From Methanobrevibacter boviskoreani JH1 (GTDB lineage: Archaea; Methanobacteriota; Methanobacteria; Methanobacteriales; Methanobacteriaceae): a stretch of 33,451 bases of DNA. The stretch's first letter is position 1. The number at the start of each line of letters is the position of its first letter. Under the pieces are notes generated by a model. The model had not been told where the DNA came from. It saw only the letters and a list, made by a program, of their open reading frames with translations, and did no database searches. The DNA lies in contig NZ_BAGX02000011.1 of the NCBI RefSeq assembly GCF_000320505.1, forward strand, positions 1 through 33,451, in the 5' to 3' direction. This document shows positions 8,501-15,219 of this stretch, one piece after another. A program made the position numbers and the translations under genes.

Positions 8501-9169
8501 TCTGATGCTACTGGTAATGTTACTGTTGTTGTTAATGGTGTTGATTATAGTGTTGGAATTAGTAATGGTTCTGGTGTTTTATCTGTTTCTGGATTAGATG
8601 CTGGCAATTATACTGTTGATGTTAAATACAATGGTGATAACAACTATTATCCATCAGTAATTTCTACCGGTTTTAGTGTATCTAAGGTTGATTCTATGGT
8701 TAATGTTACAGTTAAAAACATTACTCGTGGACAGGATTTGATTATTGATATTACGGTTCCTTCTGATGCTACTGGTAATGTTACTGTTGTTGTTAATGGT
8801 GTTGATTATAGTGTTGGAATTAGTAATGGTTCTGGTGTTTTATCTGTTTCTGGATTAGATGCTGGCAATTATACTGTTGATGTTAAATACAATGGTGATA
8901 ACAACTATTATCCATCAGTTAACTCAAGTAACTTTACTGTATTTAGTAATATTACAAATAATACTAATAATACAGGAAAAAACACTACAAATAATATTAC
9001 AAATAATACTGTAAACAATGATAATGGCTCTAAAATTATAGATTCTGATGATAATACTTCTACAGTAAAAAATCATGTTAAAACTAGTTATAATACTGGT
9101 TATCCATTTATTGCATTAATACTTGCAATATTTGCAATTTTAGGATTTGGATTTAAAGATAAAAAATAG
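5576..9169 (+). CDS. membrane-anchored beta-helix adhesin-like surface protein
   Basis: This 1197-aa secreted protein starts with a signal peptide (MKRRLYIILLIILLIFVCIG, ending SVSAS near residue 25). From about 95 to 770 it has some 24 coils of a right-handed beta-helix. The repeat is GGAIYS..IGSI.NC.F.N, one coil every 24-30 residues. Four Ig-like beta-sandwich modules follow at about 780-1122, the last two partly identical (see 8495-8919). An Asn/Thr-rich linker and a C-terminal hydrophobic segment (about 1170-1192) ending in KDKK then anchor it to the membrane. This is the architecture of methanogen adhesin-like proteins, and the ligand is unknown. The start is GTG at 5576: the motif GGTGAA followed by three bases points to it, while the overlapping ATG at 5574 is followed at once by TGA. 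The gene is monocistronic. Confidence 0.88.
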   Translation: MKRRLYIILLIILLIFVCIGSVSASDFSSTNSSNLLAYNSTDNANILSEDNEYGTFTDLNTLINSSSEGSTINLDKNYKYSPSTDGNYINGTHIYTSITINGNNHVIDGSNIARAFNISSGNVAFINCVFTNCNGIYGGAIYSDDSIASVDNCVFTNNNASVCGGAVYSNSIGSITNSKFVNNTANNYGGSVYVDNGDISYLTNDSFVNCSASLGGAIYNNNGNVGSITNCTFDSLKSYGPAAAIYCNGNISSLINSSISNSSSNSYGMISYSGNFGDIAGCNFTNIRSGSTGGILYNSRPGIIGSIKDSNFKNISSLMGGAVYGPYTNISSIDNCTFVDINCTAPGSAIYNYNSKIGSITNTVFNNCKTNSVGGAIYTGNISAIINSTFNDTRSTAPGGAIYASDEIGSIINTTFTNINGSSSGGAINVYGNISLLDNVTFSNITFNYGPGGAINAGNIGLINDCSFVNIDPSSTGGAISVNGNITSINNTKFINTSSGGPGGAIYSGQIGSLYNCTFLNTLSNSTGGAVSVNSIDSVVDCSFTNLSSKYPGGAIFSQSIGSVSNTAFNNLVSYMGAAIYSRIIANISDSVFNNATALNAPGGAIFADNISSILNCIFNNSSSTYMGGAIYSAYINLINNTSFSNNSCLNGSYKLGGAIWSSNISTISNCNFTNNTGSLGGAIYTNCANITNSNFADNMADNGTVYGLNINVDNCNFTNNHANEYGSGLYFVYSNNTVSNSIFSNNHDPSDSTIFNNANLTLNKNTIDNGKFIYNNGTIKSPITVNVANYTCFPGTNLKLITIINDDNGNQIVAGDYNYTVNGATFAPDDIYFNKSYIAPMELGSYPIDVVYGNGTDITYNYGVIDVVSYSVDNVSYGEDVNVIVQVPENATGTVSAEINGEAYTGNIENGISNIVIKGLNAGNYTAHLIYNSPGYNPKNVYLNFTISMVNSTVDVSADNISYGKDGIINIKVPSDATGNVTVVVNGVDYSVGISNGSGVLSVSGLDAGNYTVDVKYNGDNNYYPSVISTGFSVSKVDSMVNVTVKNITRGQDLIIDITVPSDATGNVTVVVNGVDYSVGISNGSGVLSVSGLDAGNYTVDVKYNGDNNYYPSVNSSNFTVFSNITNNTNNTGKNTTNNITNNTVNNDNGSKIIDSDDNTSTVKNHVKTSYNTGYPFIALILAIFAILGFGFKDKK
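8495..8919 (+). repeat. 164-bp perfect direct repeat inside the adhesin-like gene
   Basis: Bases 8495-8658 and 8756-8919 read identically over all 164 positions, 261 bp apart (exactly 87 codons). Each copy encodes most of one Ig-like module, from VPSDATGNVTVVVNG to NGDNNYYPSV. The 97 bp between the copies differ clearly from the corresponding bases before the first copy. This indicates recent duplication or gene conversion. Confidence 0.95.
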
Positions 9170-9216
9170 TCTAATTTAGACATTGTAGTTTAATATTATT
9201 GAAATTTATCAATAAT
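9169..9216 (+). terminator. candidate terminator hairpins after the adhesin-like gene
   Basis: GTCTAA and TTAGAC flank one base at 9169-9181, starting in the stop codon. A second perfect 8-bp inverted repeat, ATTATTGA and TCAATAAT, lies at 9195-9216. A T-rich tract (ATTTTTTTATC) follows near 9249. Archaeal termination depends mostly on the U tract, so the hairpins may be secondary. Confidence 0.45.
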
Positions 9217-9472
9217 TTATTTAATTTATATATTAAATAAAAAATTACATTTTTTTATCTTCTATTTATCTTTTTTTATAATTGGTGAATATTTTTAATT
9301 TAATACTTCTTTTTTAAATTTAGTTTAAGGAATTAATCATTTAATAATTTTAATAGATGAATTTTCCTTTTTTAAATTAATAATCTGCTCTTAAACTATT
9401 TTTTCAATTTTTTAATCAAGTATTTAAACATTTTATTTATTCTGTAGATATTTCTTTATTTAAAACAATAAG

Positions 9473-9480
9473 TTTATATA
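9473..9480 (+). promoter_or_regulatory. candidate TATA box for the coiled-coil operon
   Basis: TTTATATA matches the archaeal TATA consensus and lies about 75 bases before the ATG at 9554, which would give a leader near 50 bases. The rest of the 9217-9535 gap holds only T-rich tracts and no gene that I can see. Confidence 0.45.
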
Positions 9481-9553
9481 TTAAATTAGCTAAGTATTTA
9501 TGATAAAAGAATTAAATAATTAATCATTACTTTATATGCTTATAGGTGATATA

Positions 9554-9985
9554 ATGAGAATTCTTGATAAGGCTGAAAAGGGAGTTGAACTTGGTAAGAC
9601 TTTAACTAAATATAGTTACACTAAGGCTAAATCATTACATGATCCCGAAATGAGAAGAATGACAAGGGAACTTGGAATAAAATGGGCTCGTGTCGGGGAA
9701 CAAAAAGCAGACCAAGCAATGGATAAGGTTATAGAAGTTGCTAATATTAAACTTGAGGAATCTCAAAATGGTATGGACAAGTTTTCTCAAAGAAAGTTAG
9801 AAACCAAGGAAGAAATGCAAAATGCCTTGGATAGGGCAGATATGATTCTAGAATCTAATCAAGATCATGAAGTAGTCCTAGATGATGAGCATAAATTAAT
9901 GCAAAAACAACTTAAAGAGATGGAAGAACTTAAGAAAAAACAAGCTCAAGAATTATCAGATTTAAGAAATAAAAATAATAATTAA
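9554..9985 (+). CDS. helical coiled-coil protein of unknown function, paralogue 1
   Basis: This 143-aa, highly charged, almost wholly helical protein has no signal peptide or membrane segment. It begins MRILDKAEKGVELGKTL, contains HDPEMRRMTRELGIKWARVG at about residues 31-50, and ends in a heptad-like coiled coil (KLMQKQLKEMEELKKKQAQE). I do not recognise a family. The start is placed at 9554, not at an ATG six codons earlier, because GGTGAT followed by three bases leads into 9554 and the following gene has the same arrangement. It is clearly paralogous to that gene: KGVEL, the DPE motif, ELGxKW and the closing coiled coil all line up. The two are separated by 25 bases and are probably co-transcribed. 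Confidence 0.75.
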   Translation: MRILDKAEKGVELGKTLTKYSYTKAKSLHDPEMRRMTRELGIKWARVGEQKADQAMDKVIEVANIKLEESQNGMDKFSQRKLETKEEMQNALDRADMILESNQDHEVVLDDEHKLMQKQLKEMEELKKKQAQELSDLRNKNNN

Positions 9986-10010
9986 TTAATCATATTATAA
10001 AGGTGATAAG

Positions 10011-10697
10011 ATGGTATTTTACAAAGCTGCAAAAAAGGGTGTTGAACTTTCAAAAGTTGCTGCAGAATATGGAATTGAAAGGGTAAAACAATATAATGAT
10101 CCTGAATTTAAAGAACTAGGTATTGAATTAGGTAAAAAATGGGTCAATATTGCCGATGAGAAAACTAATAAAATCTTGGATAAATCTTTAAATTATGCTA
10201 ATGAAAAATTAGATGAAGTTAAAAATGGTGAAGATGAACTCTCTAAAAAACAGGCGGAAGTTAAGGATTATTTAAAAGATGCAATTGATAAATCAGATGC
10301 AAAAATCGATAATGAAAATGAGGAATCAGAGGATATTGATAAAGAGATTTCATTAATGAGACAACAATTGAAAGAAAGAGAAGAATTAAGAGCAAAACAA
10401 AAAGAAGAACTTAAAGAACTTGAGAAAAAACATAAAGAAGAACAAAAAATTGCTTTAAAGGATAAAACCGAGGATCTCAAAGTTAAAAAAGATGAGACTA
10501 AAGATTCAATTAAGGATAAAACAGCTAAAGCAAAAGCTGAAGCTAAAGATTTAAAAAATGATGTTAAATCTGCAAAAGATGATTTAAAAGAGGATGCAAG
10601 GGCTGTAAGACAAGATAGAAGAGATAGAAAAGCAGCTCAAAAAGCAAATAAAGAATCTGAAGTCGTTGATGTAGATGCTGAAGTTAAAGATGAATAA
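10011..10697 (+). CDS. helical coiled-coil protein of unknown function, paralogue 2 with Lys/Glu tail
   Basis: This protein of 228 aa has residues 1-145 that match the upstream gene (KAAKKGVELSKVAAEYG, NDPEFKELGIELGKKWVNIA, then the coiled coil MRQQLKEREELRAKQKEELK). Residues 145-228 are an added tail very rich in Lys, Asp, Glu and Ala, with repeated K(D/A)K-type motifs (KDKTEDLKVKKDETKDSIKD). This resembles LEA-like or apolipoprotein-like amphipathic repeats. There are no cysteines, signal peptide or membrane segment. GGTGAT plus three bases precedes the ATG. Function is unknown. A structural, scaffold or stress-protection role would fit the composition, but nothing in the sequence proves it. 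Confidence 0.75.
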   Translation: MVFYKAAKKGVELSKVAAEYGIERVKQYNDPEFKELGIELGKKWVNIADEKTNKILDKSLNYANEKLDEVKNGEDELSKKQAEVKDYLKDAIDKSDAKIDNENEESEDIDKEISLMRQQLKEREELRAKQKEELKELEKKHKEEQKIALKDKTEDLKVKKDETKDSIKDKTAKAKAEAKDLKNDVKSAKDDLKEDARAVRQDRRDRKAAQKANKESEVVDVDAEVKDE

Positions 10698-10894
10698 TCT
10701 CATCTTTTAATTATCTAAATTTATTTAAAACCTTTTTTTATTCTTATTTTATATAGTAAATCTATTTTAATTCTATTTTTATTCTTATTTTTTAAAAAGA
10801 GATATATGAAGTTTAATTTTTTATATTTAGAAATATTAATCAAATAGGAAATCAATTAATTTTTGGTGGAAAATGATAAAATAAAGTAATATTA

Positions 10895-12100
10895 TTAAGG
10901 TACTGTAAAGTTCTCAATATTTCCTTTATTTTTTTGACAGATAGTTTTAAAATCGCATGCGTCACATGTTCTTTGTTCTGCTTCAGCTTTCCAAGCATCC
11001 CCTATTTTTATACCTTCTTGTTCTTTAATTAGTGAGGATTCAATCTGATTTACTACAGAATCAAATTCTTTAAGGGAACTTTCAATTTTATCTTTTCTAA
11101 TAGGTATGATTCTAATGGATCTATCTAACCTAAATTTATCAGATAATGTAGGATAATAATTTTCATTACCGTCCCATTCCAATAGGGATTCTTTATCCTT
11201 TTTAGAAATCTTCACATCTGTTTTTCCATTTACAATATCTTCCTTAATCAATTTTAAATCTATAATGGAAGGAACTAGTTCATTTAAATAGAATACAATT
11301 CCCGCAGCTATGGGTTTCGCATCTTTTTGTTGTTCTCTTAACCAGGAATATGTTAAAATTTGCCATTCATGTTGTTTATATGTTTCACTATCTGTTGATG
11401 GCCTTCTCATACCCTTATAGTCAATGATTACCTCATATTCATTATCTATCTTGTTTTTTAAAGTTTCTCTAAAACTTTTATCATTTTGTAAATATTGAAC
11501 AATGGTATTTTGATAGGAATCAATTGTTCTTTGGGTGGAGTTATTGATTTTAAATGAACTTAAAACATCAATTACACCATTGACACTGTAATGGTTTGAA
11601 CGGCTATGTTTCTTATCATAATTGGGCATATCACGAATACCTTTAAGTCGTATTTCTGAGGAATCTATTAAAGGAAAAAGATAAGGTCCCCAAACGTTTA
11701 TGGACCTTTCCGCCCTTGCACTTGCTATTCTTGCATAGGGGTTATCTCCAAATTCATAAACTCCTATTTTTTCTTCGGGAAAGTGTTCAGGACAATATTG
11801 TTTTGATGGTGGGAATAATCCCCTTGAACGTAATCTTTGATCTATCATTTCCTCAATAGGTCTGATATCCTTATCCCATTGCCATGGGAATTCCAATTTC
11901 TCCTCTTCCCATTTAAGATATGCCTCTTCCATAACACCATGAATAAACTCTCCAAACCATAATTGGATAGGCATTGAAGGTGGCAATGTTCCTTTGTTCT
12001 GATATCTATATTGAAGATTACATGTTAAAAATGATAAAAGATCTCCAGTTAAACTATATTCTGGAATAATATACGGTTTTGACCTTGATTTTAAATGCAT
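10895..12100 (-). CDS. Fe-S cluster PD-(D/E)XK nuclease (Cas4/AddB/RecB type)
   Basis: This 401-aa protein has the RecB-family nuclease motifs in order: GEFIHGVMEEAY with H54, GVIDVLSSF with D178, IIDYKGM with D227 and K229, and QHEWQILTYSWL with Q247 and Y251. One cysteine near the N-terminus (C27, in SFLTCNLQYR) and three near the C-terminus (C379-x2-C382-x5-C388) make the split 4Fe-4S cluster typical of AddB and Cas4. It should therefore be a metal-dependent DNA exonuclease with an Fe-S-stabilised fold. No cas1, cas2 or array is present, so a CRISPR role is not supported. A UvrD-like helicase on the same strand starts at 22220. The two could work together as a two-part end-processing enzyme, although they are not adjacent. 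A minus-strand TATA-like sequence lies about 55-60 bases upstream. Confidence 0.82.
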   Translation of the reverse strand: MHLKSRSKPYIIPEYSLTGDLLSFLTCNLQYRYQNKGTLPPSMPIQLWFGEFIHGVMEEAYLKWEEEKLEFPWQWDKDIRPIEEMIDQRLRSRGLFPPSKQYCPEHFPEEKIGVYEFGDNPYARIASARAERSINVWGPYLFPLIDSSEIRLKGIRDMPNYDKKHSRSNHYSVNGVIDVLSSFKINNSTQRTIDSYQNTIVQYLQNDKSFRETLKNKIDNEYEVIIDYKGMRRPSTDSETYKQHEWQILTYSWLREQQKDAKPIAAGIVFYLNELVPSIIDLKLIKEDIVNGKTDVKISKKDKESLLEWDGNENYYPTLSDKFRLDRSIRIIPIRKDKIESSLKEFDSVVNQIESSLIKEQEGIKIGDAWKAEAEQRTCDACDFKTICQKNKGNIENFTVP

Positions 12101-12154
12101 TTTTTCACTCGTTAATCTATTTTTAATTATTGATATTAATTATAGGTGGATAAT

Positions 12155-12162
12155 ATTTAAAT
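12155..12162 (-). promoter_or_regulatory. candidate TATA box for the nuclease gene
   Basis: Read on the minus strand this is TTTAAATA, 55-62 bases before the ATG at 12100. The remaining 12163-12356 sequence, ahead of the divergent ATP-grasp gene, is AT-rich and has no clear single TATA choice. Confidence 0.4.
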
Positions 12163-12356
12163 ATATTGATTTTTAAGGAATTAATTCTAAATTCAATTTT
12201 AATACTTTTTTTAAATCTTAATATTTATTATGTTTGAATATTTTTTTTAGGTTTTTTTTAATAATTCCTAATTTTAAAAATATATTAGAAAATTTTTTTT
12301 AATAAAATATACTTAATATAAAATAATTATTTAATAAAATTAAGGATTTGTTAAAA

Positions 12357-15002
12357 ATGTCATCATTTGAAAGAATAAAGTCAGGTATACCTCCCCTTGA
12401 TAAAACATTGGATAATATTCGTTTAGGGGATAATGTGGTTTGGCAGGTTTCTAATTTAAAAGAATTCTCATATTTTGTAGAACCTTTTGTTAGGGAGGCC
12501 GTTAAAGATAATAAGAATATAATCTATATTCATTTTGGTCAGAATAAACCTTTAATTAACTTAAGTGAAGAGGACTATAAGAATTTAAATAAGGAAAGGG
12601 AGAATCCGGATACTGAATTTTCAATGATTTACAAAGAGGGTGTTAAGATATATGAGGTAAATCCGGATAATCTTTTTGAATCATTTACCCTTGAGGTACA
12701 TAAAATTATTGAAAAGGAAGGTAAGGGAGCATACTTTGTTTTTGATTCCCTATCGGAATTACAGTCTGCATGGTCTACTGATTTAATGATGGGAAACTTC
12801 TTTAAGGTAACATGTCCCTATTTATTTACACTTGATACAGTGGCATATTTTCCCATTATACGTGGTAAACACTCATTTGACGCAATAGCTAAAATAAGTG
12901 AAACAACCCAATTGTTCTTAGACATTTATTCAAAGAATGATTATCTTTTTATCCATCCATTAAAGGTTTGGAACAGATATTCTCAAAACATGTTTTTAGG
13001 TCATAAATATGAACCGAAAACAGGAAAACTTAAGGCATTGACTGATGGACTTGAGGTTAGTGAGTTTTATGGGGTTATAAATGATGCCTCTGCTTATCAT
13101 AATGAACAGAACACCGATAGTTGGGAACGATTCTTTGAAAAAACCATGATAGAATATGAAAGTGGAAAGGATATTCGGGATAAATGTGACCAGATGTGTA
13201 ATATGTTAATGACTAAACAGGAAGATATGGCAGTAAAGGTTAGGGAATATTTTACGGCCGAAGATTATTTTTCTGTATATGATAGGGTTGTTGGAAGTGG
13301 AATGATTGGTGGTAAAGCATGTGGTATGCTTCTTGCACGTAAAATCATTGAACATGATAAACCTGAGATTTATCGGGGATTTGAACCAGACGATTCTTTT
13401 TATATCGGCTCCGACCTATTCTACACATATATTGTATCTAATGATTTATGGGATATTAGGGTTCAGCAAAGAACCAAAGAAGGATATTATTCTGCAGGCC
13501 GGGAACTTGAGGAAGGTTTAAAAAATGGTGAATTTACAGATGACATTAAAGAGAAGTTTAAGAGAATCTTAGATTATTTTGGTCAAAGTCCTATCATAGT
13601 CAGATCCAGTAGTTTTCTTGAAGACGGATATGGTAATGCATTTGCAGGAAAATATGAGTCAATATTCTGTGTAAACCGTGGTCCAATTGAACAAAGATTG
13701 GAAGAGTTTGAAAACGCTGTAAAAAGGGTATATGCAAGTACCATGAATATATCCGCATTGGAATATAGGAAATTAAAACATCTTGATGATAAGGATGAAC
13801 AGATGGCTCTTTTGGTTCAGAGGGTTTCAGGTTCCTATTATGGAGATTATTTCTTCCCAACAGCCGCAGGTGTGGGTTTCTCCTATAGTCCATATTTGCC
13901 TCTTGAGGAAAGAAGTGCTAATAATGGAATGTTAAGACTTGTAATGGGTTTAGGTACAAAGGCAGTAGATAGGACCCAGAAGGATTATCCGAGAATTGTT
14001 AATGTAAACCGTCCAAGGGCACAAACACAGCCGAATGTAGCCAAAAGACATGAATTTTCACAACATTACCTTGATTTGCTAAATCTTAAAAAGATTCAGA
14101 TTGACGAATTGGATGTTGAGGACGGTTTGAAAATAGTTCCAAGATATGCCAAACAAGCATTGGTGGAACATGATACCGAAGCAGAGAGACTATATTCCGA
14201 TAGGGGACAACATAGGGAAATTGTATTTGTAAACTGTAACGGACTTGTAAATAACAGTAAATTTATAAATCTCATGAAGGAGGTGTTATCCACTTTACAG
14301 AAAGCATATGACTATCCAGTAGATATTGAATACACGGTAAACGTAGGTGAAAACCATTCATTTGTAGTAAATTTACTTCAATGCAGACCATTGCAGGTCT
14401 CTAAAAGTGATGAGAAGATCGAGATTCCTGAAGTTACCGATAATATATATTTCCATATTAAAGATTCCTCAATGGGAAGATCTAGAAAAGAGAATATTGA
14501 TACATTGGTATATGTTCATCCATACTACTATTATCATTATCCATATAGTGAAAAGCCAAAAATAAGAAATGTCATCGGTAAAATCAATAAGTATTGTAGA
14601 AAAAACAATAGAAATTCAATGTTGATAGTTCCTGGAAGATTAGGTACATCATCACCTGAACTTGGAATTCCTGCAGTGTTTGCAGATATTAGTAATTTCT
14701 CCGTAATTCTGGAAGAATCCTACAGTCAGGCAGGATATGAACCAGAATTGTCCCTTGGAAGTCATATGTTTCAGGATCTTGTGGAAACAGATATCTATTA
14801 TGGTGCATTGTTTGAGGATGAGAATAGATTGGAATTCAATAGGGATTTATTTAAGGATTATCCAAATCAGTTAAATAAAATTGATGATGAACTAGATGAG
14901 GATATTTACGAAATGATTCATGTATATGAATTTGATAATAAGAACCTTAAGTTCTATTATGATCTAGAACAGGATGAGACATTATGTTATTTAGATAAAT
15001 AA
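12357..15002 (+). CDS. PEP-synthase-like ATP-grasp protein with N-terminal degenerate KaiC-like domain
   Basis: This is an 881-aa protein. Residues 1-230 resemble a KaiC/RecA-fold domain: SGIPPLDKTLDN matches the KaiC opening (TGIPGLDxxL) and YFVFDSLSELQ sits where Walker B would be. The Walker A loop is missing, however, replaced by VVWQVSNLKEF. From about 305 the PEP/pyruvate-binding ATP-grasp domain follows, with GMIGGKACGM near 317, SPIIVRSSSFLEDGYGNAFA at about 411-430 and LLVQRVSGSYYGDYFFP. The C-terminal part contains GRLGTSSPELGIPAVFADIS, a motif I associate with this uncharacterised family. It lacks the swivelling His domain and the TIM barrel of true PEP synthase or PPDK, so PEP synthesis is unlikely; ATP-dependent phosphorylation or signalling is an inference. 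The ATG at 12357 is preferred over an upstream TTG because AAGGA lies about 10 bases before it. Confidence 0.75.
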   Translation: MSSFERIKSGIPPLDKTLDNIRLGDNVVWQVSNLKEFSYFVEPFVREAVKDNKNIIYIHFGQNKPLINLSEEDYKNLNKERENPDTEFSMIYKEGVKIYEVNPDNLFESFTLEVHKIIEKEGKGAYFVFDSLSELQSAWSTDLMMGNFFKVTCPYLFTLDTVAYFPIIRGKHSFDAIAKISETTQLFLDIYSKNDYLFIHPLKVWNRYSQNMFLGHKYEPKTGKLKALTDGLEVSEFYGVINDASAYHNEQNTDSWERFFEKTMIEYESGKDIRDKCDQMCNMLMTKQEDMAVKVREYFTAEDYFSVYDRVVGSGMIGGKACGMLLARKIIEHDKPEIYRGFEPDDSFYIGSDLFYTYIVSNDLWDIRVQQRTKEGYYSAGRELEEGLKNGEFTDDIKEKFKRILDYFGQSPIIVRSSSFLEDGYGNAFAGKYESIFCVNRGPIEQRLEEFENAVKRVYASTMNISALEYRKLKHLDDKDEQMALLVQRVSGSYYGDYFFPTAAGVGFSYSPYLPLEERSANNGMLRLVMGLGTKAVDRTQKDYPRIVNVNRPRAQTQPNVAKRHEFSQHYLDLLNLKKIQIDELDVEDGLKIVPRYAKQALVEHDTEAERLYSDRGQHREIVFVNCNGLVNNSKFINLMKEVLSTLQKAYDYPVDIEYTVNVGENHSFVVNLLQCRPLQVSKSDEKIEIPEVTDNIYFHIKDSSMGRSRKENIDTLVYVHPYYYYHYPYSEKPKIRNVIGKINKYCRKNNRNSMLIVPGRLGTSSPELGIPAVFADISNFSVILEESYSQAGYEPELSLGSHMFQDLVETDIYYGALFEDENRLEFNRDLFKDYPNQLNKIDDELDEDIYEMIHVYEFDNKNLKFYYDLEQDETLCYLDK

Positions 15003-15145
15003 AGTTTCTTTATAGTTAAGTTAGTAAGAGGAAATTATCAATATCTAAAAAAAACTAAAAGTCAGCAGATAATAATAAACAAAGTTAAAAAATAGAAATA
15101 AACTAGAAACAATGAAAAATAAGAAAAAATTAAATTAAGAAATAA

Positions 15146-15205
15146 TTTAGAAGTAAAAAACTTCTAAACTATTTTAATAATTGGTAGATAAGGACTATCC
15201 TTATC
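15146..15205. terminator. two strong hairpins between convergent genes
   Basis: TTTAGAAGT and ACTTCTAAA flank AAAAA at 15146-15168, a perfect 9-bp stem. GATAAGGA and TCCTTATC flank CTA at 15187-15205, a perfect 8-bp stem. They lie between the ATP-grasp gene (+) and the endopeptidase (-). On the minus strand they come directly after the endopeptidase stop and are followed by U-rich sequence, so they probably end that transcript. They may also act on the plus-strand transcript. Confidence 0.65.
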
Positions 15206-15219
15206 ATCATATATTTAAA

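Noticed and set aside
10895-12100. Cas4 of a CRISPR system
   Set aside because: The nuclease has Cas4/AddB motifs but is about twice as long as a typical Cas4, and no cas1, cas2 or array lies in the window.
12357-15002. Phosphoenolpyruvate synthase or pyruvate phosphate dikinase
   Set aside because: The swivelling His domain and PEP/pyruvate TIM barrel are missing; only the ATP-grasp part matches.
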